In this document: piece by piece, positions 11,301 through 32,700 of the stretch | Position numbering within the stretch: position 1 is the first letter of the stretch | Layout: each line of letters begins with the position of its first letter | Source of the DNA: Chrysoperla carnea | Taxonomy: Eukaryota > Arthropoda > Insecta > Neuroptera > Chrysopidae | DNA length: 64,000 nt | Direction: 5' to 3' | NCBI RefSeq assembly: GCF_905475395.1 | Contig: NC_058337.1 | Location: 103,286,368-103,350,367 of the forward strand | Translations under genes and position numbers: made by a program | Notes under the pieces: generated by a model | What the model was told of the DNA's origin: nothing | The model's database searches: none | What the model saw: only the letters and a program-made list of their open reading frames with translations

Positions 11301-14300
11301 TTAATATGTGGTATATGTACCACTTGGTTGCTGTTGTGGATTAACACTTGTTGATGATGCTGATCCTGGTAATGGACCTGGAACTGGACCTTGTGTTGGA
11401 TTTACTTGTATTTGTTGCTGAGGTTGTTGTCCCATGTATTGTTGTTGGGGTGGTGGCGGTGATATTACACTATAAATAAAATTAGAAAGACTACTATTTT
11501 AGCTCATCGATTTATTAACCAAATATAATAATATTCTTGCTATCGACACTGCTTACACATTTTCGTGTAGTTTATATTTTACCTATAGCGAATCGTTTGC
11601 GTTAATTGAAGTTATATGACAATTGTGTTCAATCCTTCCATTTCTTTGAATGTAATATATTTTTAACTTTAAATTGTCTTTGACTGATATACTTATTTAT
11701 ATTACTACAGTAAAAGATGTAATAAAAATCAGCTAATTAAGGAAAATAGACCTTTTTCACATTTTTTGCCTTTTTTTTAAATGAAAGTAAATGTCTTGAT
11801 AAATGGGCTAATTTTTTTCCGCGATTTTTTTGAAGCCATATGACCGAAAAAACAGACAATGAAAATCATTAAAATTCAAATTGGCACAAACGATCCGGAA
11901 ACACACGAAGTTACACGAAGGTTGGTTTAACGTCATTGAAGTTGATAATAATGATATATTAATACAACTTTTGACACTGTTTTATTGTCATTGCTTGTCG
12001 GATTGACATCACAGATCACGTGTGCGGTGAAGCAAAAAAAAAAAATCGTTTTAAATTATTTCAAATATTGAGACTTTTTTACAATTTTTTTCATAGTGTT
12101 TTTATTCTTAAAAATGCGTAATTTTCGAGTTACAGGCTCTACTCGACCTATATTTTCATAAAAAATTATCAAAAAGCATTTCTGTTTTTCATTAAATTAA
12201 AGCATACAAACCACTTTTTGCTAAAATCTGGTGGAATGTGTTTCTTAGGTGTTAAATATCATTTGTAAACCATAAGTTAGTTGTTGAAGTTGTTCATAAA
12301 TGTTTCTATTTGTCAATAAACAATAAATTGTTAATTAAATGAAATAATCGAAAACTTTTATACATGTATAACATATACGTAAACAAGTTGCCCATTTTTT
12401 AAGTCATCTTAATACGGTTAGTTAACAATTTATTGTTCATTTCAGAGTTTCTATAAAAAAAATAGACTTGCTATCTAACACATCAGAAATATTTTCCTAA
12501 AACTATACACTAAATTTAAAAAAAATACACATACACTTACGTATTTGGATTATAATTCGGCATAACACCACCGACCATTGTCATTTGTTGTGATGATGGA
12601 GGTGGAGGAGGTGGTCCTTGCATGTATCCAGCAGGAGGTGGTGGTGGTGCATATTGTTGTTGTTGAGGCGTACCCGGGGGTGGTGGACCATATGAGGATA
12701 CCATAATATGACCATGTCCACTACCATTATACATCTGTAAATATGTAAAACAAAGTGAAGTTAACAACTAAATGTGTTAATTATTTAAACCTGCAATAGG
12801 TTTAGGGCCACGCGTAGTATTGGATAGTAATTTTAGATAGGCTGTTGTTACGGTTGTGCCTACCAAGCTTTTCTTTTACGAAAATTTGCAACCGTTCTAA
12901 AATTACTGGCAAATACTTTGCCTGATTCAATCTTTGTAAAATTCGATAAAAATATATTACTACATACCATTTGTGGTGGAGGTTGTTGAGGCAACGTACC
13001 AACATTATAATTATTAAATGCAGGCGGCGGGGCAGGTAAACCAGTCGCATATGGTGCACCAGGTAACACTTGTAACGGTGGCTCTCTCATTAATTGATGA
13101 TATAAATTTAATGCATCAACTAAATCACTAGATAATTGTGTTAATTGTGCATGTTTACGATCAACACGTTCTAATTCTGAATCAATTAACGGTGCCATAT
13201 TATTCACTTCTGATTCTAATATTAACAACTCTTTTGGATCATTATGTACGGTATCGTTTGGATCAGCCTCATGTAATAAATGTAATAATCGATCGATTTT
13301 TAATTCATCGATTTCTACAATTGTTTTAGATGCAGTTATTGATGTATCATTTAATTTATTCGTTATAACGGTTATATCACGATCTTGTTTTATTTTTAAT
13401 TGTTCTGGTTCAACTGATAAATCAGCTGTTACAAAATTCGCTGGAAATAAACCTTCACCACGTTGATTGTAACCTTTCCACCAATTAGGATCGGTATCAT
13501 CAATAACATGTACTATTTCACCAGCTTTAAATGTTAATTCATTATCTTCAGCTGCCTCAAAATCGTATAAGGCACGTACTTTACGTGCTTGTGTTGTTAC
13601 ACTACTAGCGGCACCTGACGTAATAATATTTGATATATTTGTTGATGGGTATAAACTATTTGAAGTTGTCGTTGCAGTTTTGGCACTAGCTGGAGGTCCT
13701 TCTTTTAATGATAATTCAATAGCTTTGGCTATATCAGCTTCTTCTTGTTGTATTGTTGCTATATCTTTATTTCCACTAGCTGCCGTTGTTGTCGCTGATG
13801 TTAATAATGTTGGTAAGCGTTTTAATGACTAAACAGTAAATAATTAATTTAAATTAATATTAATTAGTAAAATTTGCATGTTTGTAAAAGTATTACAAAA
13901 CATTTCAAAAGTATATATTTAACCCATCAAATTGGAAAACAATGTGAGTGAGTTTGTGAGTTTGAATTCGTTCCAGGAAGAACAGGCATTCAAAATCTCT
14001 TCTAATTTAAGACTAGAACGCAACGATCAATAACAGTATTCGTTAGATTTAATCTTGCCTCATTACGGTTTACTCTCAAAACTGAAAACGTCTCCTGTAA
14101 ACAACCGTTTTTAGTTGTTCGAGTTCATAAAACAAAGAGTTTCGGTGAATCGAAAGAAAAGCTGACGATAAATAGGGTTTACTCAAGAGATGACAAAATA
14201 TATGATTGGACGAATATTGTTACATAATTTACGGGAAATTTATTATAAAGCAATATTTTTTTAATTAAAAAATATTATAGAGATAACAATAATGTGCCAA

Positions 14301-16909
14301 TTTTATCTCATTGTTTGATAAATGAATCATAGATATTTTGATAATGACTCATGATTTATGACTCACACACGCCTGAACCGGTTGAAATAATATTATTGTC
14401 CAATTTTTCAATTATTTTGTAGATTGTGAATTTAATTTTATTTAAACATAATTTGTTTAACGAAAAATATTAGATTTATAAGAAAAATTTGTTCGATTTG
14501 ATGATGATATAAATAATTATTTGTAAAATTTCTTACCGAAGTCTCATTTTGTGATAAAAATACATGCCCTTCTTGACGTAATTTATAATATAATGCAGGT
14601 ATTAAATTTAATTGTGGATCATTTTTAAATTCATTCTCTGACCATTTCTTTAATAATGCTTTTAATCGTAATTGTACAGTTTGATGTGCACGTCCTAATA
14701 ATTTACGAAATTCATTTTCAAATTCACGTGATGCTACTTCTAAATGGAAATTTTTACCACAATTATTAACACATGCATCTAATAACTAAAAAAAAAATTA
14801 TATTTATTAATTAAATATATAAATATTTATTTAAGAATGAGAAGTAGGGATACATTTCTGATACTGTTTTATCGCTCATTGATTCGTTTACCTTGTATAT
14901 ATTAGTGGAGCTAAATTATCACTTATGGTATTGAGGAACAGGAAATTAAAATAATCGATTTTCAGTTAATGTTTTTTGTCTTGATAAAAAAGTACGCAAA
15001 ATAAAGCATTAGCGACGAAGTAATATGTTCTGTGGCAAAGCAAACATCTCTTTCGAAAATCGGACAGACTTTTTCGCTGGGACAAATTGTTAGTGCTCAG
15101 TTTCTAACTTGCCTAAAGTAATTAAGAGTCAGAAGTCACGAAACACCAGTTTATTTGACTATTAGACAAATCTATTCTAAAATATTGCCTGAAATCGATC
15201 CTAAAAATCGGTCTTTGTAAGAATTTGAACGGTACTATGGATCTAATCATCAAATGAACCAGATTTTTGCATTTTTTGGGTCAAATAGAGGCTCCACATT
15301 CGAGAGCCAAGCCATTTTTTGTTTCGAAATTTTGACTCATAAAATAATTAATATAATAATTTCAATCATACTTCCTGAAATCGTATATGAAAATCTATAC
15401 TTTGGAGAAATTTTAAACGGGATATCTAGAATATACTCACCGTTACTGCTTGTATTGCCACATGTGGATCATTATGATTTAATCGTTTTATAATGGAACG
15501 TAAACAATCTTTAGCATTGACTGGATTATTACCAACTTTATCACATATATCCATAATCAGACCCCAATCATCTGTTGTATTCTTTTCATTCGTTGCTCTT
15601 TCTACACAATAATTACATAATTAAATTATAATCAAGTCAGTCGCTATTACTTTGAAATCAAATCTTTTCAGTTTCATTTCGATCCTCAATTCTCTTTTAA
15701 CTGAACAAAGCGGGACCTTAGTGTGAGTAATAAAAATAAATAAAAACTCCACAAATCCAAATAAATTTGACCCAAGTAAAACAACCTGGGACATATAAGA
15801 CTTTGTAGGAATATATTAGTCGATCTGTTTTACATGTATAGATTTTGAAACTATTGATTAATTGATTCAAAAAGGAACATATTTGAATCAGAAAACTACT
15901 CCTTTGTTATATCGTCAATAAAACAGCTTAATATCATCAGTGAATTATTACGAAGAAATTTAAAACATTTAAATAATATTGTTTGAGAAATGAATACAGA
16001 TTTCATTGGGTTTTGTGAACATATTGTCATTCAATAGAGCTTAAAATGATTGTTGAATAATAGGGTATTATCTTTAGTCAAAAATAAATAATGAAATTTG
16101 AAAAAAATTAAAATTTATGTAAAAATATACTTAAATATTCTGATTTCGAGTCATAAAAGCACTTTTTTCTTTTATAATATTAAAATTAAAAATCGTAATT
16201 TTTAAACTGTAAATCACGTGACCTAAAACGCGAGTAAGCCCCGCTGTGATGTCATAGCGGTATGAGTCATAGACCATCAGTTAGTTCAGTGTCGACAGCC
16301 GGGTATAATATATCCATAGATAATAAGTATTTATATTTATTATAATCAGATGTCTATGAATATATCTGTCAAACTTATTTGTGTTATTTCGTATAATGAT
16401 ACCCATATTACCCATCAAATTGGATGCCCGCGTTTTTGATAGTTTATAAAAAGTTTAAAATTTAATTTAATTTTTTGGCGTATTTTTCCGAAATAAATTT
16501 TTGGTAGTTTTTTATTAGCAAAATCAACATTTTGAAGTGCTTTTTCAAAAATAGTGGAATACCCTATTATAAGGTTGATACAAAAAACACATCTCGATAT
16601 CTATAATCTTTTGTGAGGTTTACACACAAACACAAGTGGAAAGAAAGAAAATTTCTGTATATCTTTATTTATCTCCTTGTGTTTTAATAAATTCCAAGGA
16701 TCATATTTGCATATTTATAATTATAAGTGGTTTTTAAAAAGTCTTTCTTTATGTCAAAAACTGAACAAAACATCAGTTTTGACTTTTCAGTTTTTGTTTA
16801 TTCGCTTTAATTTTATTAAGAAAACTTATGGCCCCAATAAAATGGTAATATTGCATTGTATCTTACCAACATCTGCATCAAATGGTGACGAAGATCCAAA
16901 TAAACCCAT
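11301..16909 (-). CDS. Stam: STAM, ESCRT-0 signal transducing adapter molecule, complete, six exons
   Basis: Exons (minus) are 16867-16909, 15441-15601, 14537-14785, 12968-13828, 12541-12734 and 11301-11469. All have GT-AG junctions and together give 1677 nt, 558 aa. A VHS domain covers residues about 1-145 ('DVERATNE', '[14 protein letters not shown]', '[19 protein letters not shown]', '[13 protein letters not shown]'). A ubiquitin-interacting motif lies at about 180-195 ('[15 protein letters not shown]'). An SH3 domain covers about 233-288 ('[15 protein letters not shown]', 'DPNWWKG', 'GLFPANFV'). A helical GAT/coiled-coil segment of about 80 residues follows ('[22 protein letters not shown]'-like). 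The C-terminus is a P/Q-rich tail of about 150 residues. STAM pairs with Hrs on early endosomes to sort ubiquitinated cargo to multivesicular bodies. The start at 16909 agrees with the family N-terminus (short 'MGLFG..SPFDADVE'). AATAAA follows the stop at once (about 11290). Confidence 0.96.
11705..12450. repeat. Foldback-family copy in STAM intron 5
   Basis: 11705-11740 ('acagtaaaagatgtaa') and 12235-12445 ('gaatgtgtttcttag', 'caataaacaataaattgtt', 'acaagttgcc') match the foldback at 5488-5997. About 450 unrelated bases lie between the matching parts and the right arm is truncated. This shows the family is mobile and older than the 5.5-kb copy. Confidence 0.7.
15602..16866 (-). other. STAM intron 1, with a CLEAR-like E-box and a GC-rich patch
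   Basis: This is non-coding by splice logic. At 16213-16222 the minus strand reads GTCACGTGAT, a full match to the CLEAR consensus GTCACGTGAY. Just beside it, 16241-16260 is a small palindromic 'ccgct...agcgg' block enclosing TGATGTCA. The patch is GC-richer than the surrounding intron. It could be regulatory DNA or the end of a transposon. Confidence 0.45.
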
Positions 16910-18986
16910 TTTAAAATGTTAAATATTATATTGAATAATATGTAAATGTATGTGTTGATGTTTCAAGTTCTGTTTATAATTTATTTTAATAATCATGTAA
17001 ATGTTACTACAATTAATTTTAAATTACCAAATCAGTTTATTTAATCATTCTTCATATAATTATGATTAATAATATTATTAATTTATTTGTATATCAGTGC
17101 CACTATCAAAGTTTTTATTAAATATATTCTACTTATTCCTATGACTATCAGTAATGTATGAACTAAATGACATTTGATCAAAAAATCACTCCACTCCCTC
17201 TAGTCATGACTATTTGTAATCTGTTACCTTGTTACCAACTGTATCAAAATATTACATATCATGTTGTATTTATTAATACCAATACAATAAAAATAAATAT
17301 TTAAATATGTTCCCGAAATGTTTATTCAAACCATTCAAACACTAACGAGCGACATTGTACACGTTAAATTTTTTGTTTGCTTTATTATAAAAATAGTCTC
17401 ATTATTTTATATTCTCGTGATCGTAAAGTAATGACGTCGAAAATATAAGCGAAAAATATATACCTAAATTCGGGACGCACATTTATCCAATTTTTGTAGC
17501 TCACATTTTTTAGATTCAAATAATTTGTAATTACCTTCTAAAAGAACTAAACTATAATTAAAAAATTATCGTTTAAACTGCAATTAATTAAAAACCTTTC
17601 TCCGCAGCGAGGGTGGGAGTAATGGAGAGTATAGAGTAAGTTGCCCAGAAAACTAAACCATTTGAATTAGTCATCCGTTACCCCTTGTATGAAAGCTAGA
17701 GGTAAAAATTTTAATTTTTCAATTCTAATTCTATTTCATTCTCCAGCAAAATTAGTATTCAATTTAATTTTTTACTTTTTACTTAATATAAGCAGTATCT
17801 ATACTTTAAATTTTCTTTTGAAAAGTTTCTATTAGCATCTTTTTTAAAATAATGTATTTTGCCATTTCTATAGTAATATTAAATGAATGAAATAATTTGT
17901 TTTTAAAAATAAATTTAATCAGTTATTAGTATTTTATAATCATTTTATTTACGTGAATTCGTATTGAAATGAAAATGTTTGATTAGGGACGGGCCTCAAA
18001 ATTAATTCATAAGTCATATCATGGATTTCAATTAAACTACATTATTTGACGGTGATTGATTACAAATTATACACTTTATCGATTTATTAAATTAATAATT
18101 GCATTCGGTTATGACAAGTATGTGTATTTTTTGAAGTAAGTTGTTCTTGATTTATTTTAATCTAAAGTTAAAAGTATACATACAGTAAATAAAATCATTT
18201 GAGTTCAAAGAAACGATCACTCTTTCGATTAAAAATGGTTGTTAAATTATTAAATTAAAGATAATGAAAAAACTACGAAAAAAGCAGATAACCTAATTTT
18301 TGGTATTTAGTGCTCTTTTTCGATTTAAAAAAAGATTCATTTAGAAAATTTAACTTTTTAAATTAAAATCCAGATTGGTCGTGGAATAACTTTGTTTTGC
18401 TAATTATGTTTTTAAATCTGATAATAATCGTTAAGACTGTATTTTGAAAGGCAAAGTTTTATACAATTATGTAATACAAGTTGCCTATAAAACTAACAAC
18501 AAAGAGTACCTAGTTCCAATCATGTTTGTTCTTTAATAAGGAATAATTTTATAATTTTAAGCGTTCTTCTATCCCTTACCGACTTCTTCCTGTTTAAAGC
18601 GAATGTGAATGTAAAATCACTTACATTGAATAAATTTGTAGAGTTTTCAGCTTCCAGTTCCGATCAAAAGTGGCGTTTGTAGACTTAATCTCATTACGAG
18701 TCATAGATGGAGGAACATTTAAAATTAGAAAATTGTTCCTTATAAAATAACCAATAACTTTTTTTGCCGGAAAGATTTTTTGGAAAACGAACTTTTGGCA
18801 GAAATTAGTTACAAAAAAGTATTTGAAAATTAGTTATTTTATAGGTAATATTTTTCTAATATAATTTATTCCATTGGTTTTTAAAAGTTATGAGATAAAG
18901 TTTGTCAGAACCAGAAGCGGAAAATATGTCTCATTGATCTGGCATACTTACTTAGTAACTAATGAGCATTGGCTTTTTGATTATAG
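16910..18986. other. Divergent intergenic region: STAM 5' flank (-) and upstream DNA of the micropeptide exon (+)
   Basis: STAM starts leftward at 16909 and the first micropeptide exon begins rightward at 18987. The region should therefore contain STAM's promoter and 5' UTR, and any first exon of the micropeptide gene. I could not identify that first exon. There are no long ORFs and no repeats that I recognise apart from simple AT tracts. Confidence 0.45.
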
Positions 18987-19190
18987 ATTTCAAATTATAA
19001 TTTACACAAATTATTATTGTATCTACTAATCATAAATACAACAATGGCTTGTTGGAAATGGGTTGGTCTCCTATTATTGGCCCAATATGTTTTAAAGCGA
19101 TGTGCAAAAGTTTAAATATGTACCCATCATCAATATTTAAAGTGATTTTTTTTTTTTTAAATAAAACTTATTTTATGAAATCTTAAAATG
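18987..19190 (+). CDS. Micropeptide exon, copy 1 (23-aa ORF at 19044-19115)
   Basis: An acceptor 'ctttttgattatag' ends at 18986. The ORF starts at ATG 19044 in a strong context (ACAACAATGG), ends at TAA 19113-19115, and AATAAA lies at 19160-19165. The peptide begins MACWKW, continues VGLLLLAQYVLKR and ends CAKV. It has a short hydrophobic core of about 12 residues between a Trp/Lys N-terminus and a basic tail, compatible with a tiny membrane-associated peptide. A second copy 683 bp downstream keeps the first 19 residues with one V/I change and six synonymous codon changes, which indicates protein-level selection. In this copy the frame is open back to the splice site, but similarity to copy 2 starts only a few codons before the ATG, and copy 2 has an in-frame stop there. 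The shared ATG is therefore the likely start. I recognise no known family, and its location in the cell is not known. Confidence 0.72.
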
Positions 19191-19661
19191 TAATTTATTC
19201 TTTAATATTGAAGTTATGTATAAAATAAGATGATTGATTAGAATTTTGGATAAAAAATATCGAAAAATTAACATATTTTTTTCAATTATTATTTAACACT
19301 CGTCGCAAAGTATATTTAAGTTTCAATTTCTATCAAAAACTTTTAATTATCAAAAGCAGGTGTTTCGTCATTCTAAACTTTGCTTGAAGTTTCCGTAAAA
19401 TACATTTTGACTGATTGCTTCACAAAATTCCTTTTTACAAACCCTGAGCCAGCGACTAATTTTTGGAACCAATTCGGTTAAGTTTTCAGATAATGCACTG
19501 AAGATTCGTGAATGCCAGTGCGGTACCGCTGTAACTACTTCTTTTACGAAGTATATTATTATAACATATCTATTATCAAAGATAATAAATGAGAACTCTA
19601 GGATTTTGGAGCATTCTAGGATTAATCAGGCAAAATACTAATGCCATTGTTTTGATTGTAG

Positions 19662-19860
19662 GTCCAAATCCACATATCACTGTTATACCTAATTTTATAC
19701 GAGTACAATAGGTAATAAATACAACAATGGCTTGTTGGAAATGGATTGGTCTTCTTTTATTAGCGCAATATGTTTTAAAACGTGCGAGATTTTAAAATTA
19801 TGTAACATAATATCTAAAGATATTTCATTTTTTAAATAAATTAATATGAAATAATTGAAC
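19662..19860 (+). CDS. Micropeptide exon, copy 2 (22-aa ORF at 19727-19795)
   Basis: The acceptor 'ttttgattgtag' ends at 19661, the ATG lies 65 nt into the exon, and AATAAA is at 19835-19840, 40 nt after the stop. This repeats the layout of copy 1. An in-frame TAG 12 nt before the ATG (19712-19714 region) confirms the start. The peptide is MACWKW, then IGLLLLAQYVLKR, then ARF. Differences from copy 1 in the first 19 codons are GTT/ATT (V/I) and synonymous CTC/CTT, CTA/CTT, TTG/TTA, GCC/GCG, AAG/AAA and CGA/CGT. The tails diverge completely. The two exons may belong to tandemly duplicated genes or be alternative last exons of one transcription unit. The 5' exons are unknown. Confidence 0.72.
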
Positions 19861-19869
19861 TGTTTACAT

Positions 19870-20170
19870 TATTCTTTATCATTGAGATTTAGTTCAAAAT
19901 ATGAATCAGTAAAATATATAATAACTACGTAGCCTGGACAAAATGTGCCCAATTCTTGAGAAAAATTAGAAAAACTACTAATAATAATAAGTTCTCAGGA
20001 AAACATCATCATATCCGTGGTCTAACGCTAATATGCTAGGCGCAAAAGCTAGTGGCCTGTTGGTTAATTCCCGAAAATTTCTAGTTATTTATCTTCATTA
20101 TATATTATTTCTGAAAAATATTTCAAATTTTTAAAGCAGTAACAAAATAAATTAGAAGATCTTAAAAATA
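19870..20170. other. Short intergenic stretch between micropeptide copy 2 and the GST 3' end
   Basis: No gene is seen. The convergent 3' ends of a + strand gene (AATAAA 19835) and the minus-strand GST (AATAAA on the minus strand at 20172-20177) bound it. Confidence 0.5.
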
Positions 20171-20217
20171 ATTTATTTAAAAAACAAAATTAAAACAAAT
20201 TCGTAACAAAAAAAAAA

Positions 20218-28850
<8,633 letters not shown>

Positions 28851-28869
28851 TGCTTTGGTGTATAATTTA

Positions 28870-29190
28870 AAAGTACCTGGATTACCCAGCTTTACTCGGT
28901 ATTTTTTGAGTTATAAAGAACATTTAAAATGTCTCCACTCAAAAACCCATTTGAATGTCCCGGTAATGTACTTTATTTCGTCACCAATAGATGTCAGGAA
29001 GAGTCAAAACAAAAAAGTTATGAAAATACGGATAAAACGACGTTTTCTAAAAATGAAACCTAGCTAGATCGATTTTTCGCCCCAAAAACCCCCAGCATAC
29101 AAAATTTCAGGAAAATCGTTGGGGCCGTTTCCGAGATTTCTGATATAGAACAATTCTTGTTCTATACAAGAATGGCTCGTCATAAGTACA
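28870..29190 (+). repeat. Interspersed repeat, 'ttactcggtattttttgag...cgtttccgagatt' family, copy 1
   Basis: It shares ordered blocks with 50555-50990: 'cggtattttt.gagtta', 'cccggtaatgtactttattt', 'aaacctagctagatc.att', 'ttcgcc.caaa' and 'gtttccgagatt.ttgata'. The 70-codon ORF on this strand is encoded by the repeat and has a counterpart ORF in the other copy. Both are probably non-coding. Confidence 0.75.
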
Positions 29191-29758
29191 TAAGTGAAAA
29201 CGGATTCGATTTCCTGCCATTGTGACGTAATAACAAATTATTAAATATTAGAGGTACTCAGAGGACATATTAAACTAATACAATTTATTTTTTGGTTCAG
29301 CCGTTCACAACTACCATAGATTCAAAACCAATTTGGCTGAAAATAACGGCAATTTCTTTTGAACAACTCTAGTGAATATAAAACGTAATCGTGCATAAGG
29401 TACTTATATTAGAAATATCTTTTTGAGGGGTTATTTAAATCGAAGATTTTTATTTGTTATTTTTTGAAAAAAATACATATAATAATTAAAAGTTAACACT
29501 TATTATGATCTCTATTATAACCATCTAATAGTCTTATGTGCTTCCATCAGTCTAAATACCCTTTTAGATATGCCTGTTTGACCAGAATGTTGATCTTTGA
29601 TATCCAAAATTTGTACATATTTTTTGTAACCATTTCACTCTATGAATATTTCTCAATAATAAATCAACTTTATCTTATAACTATACTTACAATTAGATAA
29701 ATAAAACTATATAAAATATTATTAATATATTAGTAATTTATAAAGAATTAGCATATAA
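29191..29758. other. 3' flank of Hr38
   Basis: This should contain the Hr38 3' UTR on the minus strand. A minus-strand AATAAA lies near 29450, about 300 nt after the stop. Nothing else is recognised. Confidence 0.45.
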
Positions 29759-32700
29759 TTAAAAAGGTAAAGATGCCATAAACATATTTTCAATAAAGGG
29801 TGGTGGCGTAACTAAATCCTCTAATTTTAAATAAAATATCCTCTGTAAGCCTTGTACAGATAATGATCGTAACTCCGGTAATTTCGATAAAATTTTACTA
29901 AAATAATGTTGATTATTAATATTTGTTGTATTATTAAAATTACTTTGTAAATATTCTTGTAAAATATGTATATATTTCATTTGTAATTGTTCAACTTTAA
30001 ATGGTTGCTTTAAACCATGCCGTTCCGTGATTACACATAAAACACATAATATAACAAATATATCTAAATTTAATGATAATTGTGATAATGTTATACAAAA
30101 ATCATAAATTGATAATAACCATTCATCACCAAACGAACGTAAACATTGTTCTTTATTTAATACTAAACCAGTATCAAAGATAATATTTGTATCAGATGAT
30201 TTTAAACGATATGCTAAACGTAATACAAATAATTCTAATGATGCTGATTGAAATAATAATTCTTGATCATCCGGATCTAATTCCGTTTGAAAACCGGGAA
30301 TTTTCATAACAAATTCTTTAATAACATCAATACTTGTTGTTAATAACGTATAAAATTGTTCAATTTTATCTGATTCTGTTGTTATTAATTGTAATTTATT
30401 TGTTCGTTTATTACTATCATCAGTATCATCATTATCACTTGTATTATTATCGTTTATATTAATATTGTTATTATTATTATTATAATTATATTGTGAGTAA
30501 TCTAAATTTAATAAATTTGGTGATGTTTCGATATGTGCTTGTACTAATTCTTGTAAAATTGATAATGATGAGGATGATGATGAAGATGATGATAAATTAT
30601 TATTATTAACTACTAAATTATTGTTATTTATCGTTGATGTTGTTGTTGTTGGTACTGATGATGATGATAATGTTGTTGATGAAGAAGTTGATTGTTTTGG
30701 TTTTGATGGTAAACGTCCACGACGTCCTTTCAATGAATCGGTACGTACAACTTCTTTAACCATACCAACTGATAAACATTTTTGATAACGACAATACTGA
30801 CAACGATTACGTCGTCGTTTATCAACTGGACATTGTTTATCAGCTAAACATACATATTTACTACCCTTTTGTACGGTTCGTTTAAAGAATCCTTTACAAC
30901 CTTCACATGTTCGTACACCATAATGTTGACATGCGGCTTGATCACCACATACAGCACACAATTGTGATAATGTTGTTGTTGTTGTTGTTGATGATGATGA
31001 TAATGATGATGAGGAGGAAGATGATGCTGTTGTTGTTGTGGTTGGTGTCGATGATAATGCGGTTGTTAATAAAGATGATGATAAAGTTGATGTTGTTGTC
31101 GTTGTTAACGATAATGTTGTATTTGATAATGATAATGTTGGTGATGAACATGCTGATGAATTATTTGATGATGATTTATATTGCTGTTTATATTGTTGTT
31201 TGTGTTGATGCTGTTGTTGTACGGGTAATGATGCACGTCGTTGCTTGTGATGTTGAGGTCGTAATGATAATAATGATGATGATGATAATTGTTGCTGTTG
31301 TTGTTGTTGTTGTGGTTGTATAGGTAAATTTGTGAGGTTATTGTTACTATTATTTATAAAAGGAAATGCTGGTAATGAATGATATGTATTTGAACTTGAT
31401 GGTGATGTTGATGATAATGGTAATAATTGTTGTTGTTGTTGTTGATCATTATTACACATTATCACATTATTACTCATTATCACATTACTATTATTATTAT
31501 ATGTTATCATATCATCACAATTATTATTATTATTGTTGTTATACATAGATTGCTGTGATAAATGAGGTTGTTGTTGTTGATGATGATGATAATACATTGA
31601 TGATGCTGAAGCATTATAAGATGATAATGGTGATGATGAAGATGATGATGATGAAGGTGATGGATTATTACTCATATGATCGTACATATTTTGTGATTGT
31701 GGAACTTGATGATAATGATGTGATGATGATGATTGATAATGATTTTGTTGATGATGAATTTGTTGACGTTGATGATGATGATATGATGATATATTTGATA
31801 TTGATGGTGTTAAATTTAAAGGATGTTGTTGTTGATGGTGAGGGTATAGCGATAATGGAGGAGATGATGTTTTTGTTATTTTTGGTGATGAAGTAGGTGG
31901 TGGAGGTGGTGGAATTGGCGGTGGTGATGAATGATGTTGTTGTTGTAACTTTGATAACAAAGCTGATGTTGATAGTTCTGTTGATGTTGTTTGATTTGTA
32001 TAACAATCTTCATCCTCCATTTTAAAACCAAATTCAGATAATTCAATGTCACTTGAATATTGACGTATGGAATACGTCTCTTGAAAACTTGGTAACAACG
32101 ATGATAATAGCAATGAAGTTGTTGATGCTGTTTCTGTTGTTTTTGTTAATGGTATTGTTGTTGTTGATGCTAATATTTGTTCGATTTGTTGATTATCAAC
32201 ACTTTCAATACTATCACATGAATGATTGTCTATAATTGCTGTAGTTGCTAATAAATTATTGTTATTGTTATTATTAAATAATTGTTGTTGTTGTTGATAT
32301 AATAAATTATCACAATCACTTATATATTCTTCCTCATTATCACATTCACAATCACTATTATTATTATTATTATTATTATTGTTATTGTTTATATTTGTTG
32401 CTAATAATGTTTTTGTTGTAATATTATTAAAAATAACATCAGGAAATGGATCTAAATCATTATCATTATTATATTCATCACTTAATATTGTATCATCATT
32501 TGATAATGATAATGATAATGATAATGTTGATGTTGTTGTTGGTACTATTGTTTTTATATGTTGTTGTTGTTGTTGTTGTTGATGATGATGTTCATTTATT
32601 AATAATAAATTATCGTCTTGTTGTAATTGTTGTTGTTCATTTAGTTCTTCAAATAAATTTAATGAATTAAATGATGAATTATTATTCTGTAAATAATAGA

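Noticed and set aside
12802-13329. ORFs around STAM exon 4 and intron 4 (12802-13059, 12860-13228, 13138-13329)
   Set aside because: One runs from the true exon into the intron, and the others are shadow frames. The splice junctions and the STAM alignment explain the locus.
18987-19043. Longer N-terminal reading of micropeptide copy 1 from the splice site
   Set aside because: The frame is open to the acceptor in copy 1, but copy 2 has a stop there and similarity begins only about 12 nt before the shared ATG.
30907-32670. Several + strand and minus-strand ORFs overlapping the Hr38 exon
   Set aside because: They are alternative-frame readings of trinucleotide-rich DNA encoding Q/N/S/T runs. 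The NR4A frame is the only one with domains.
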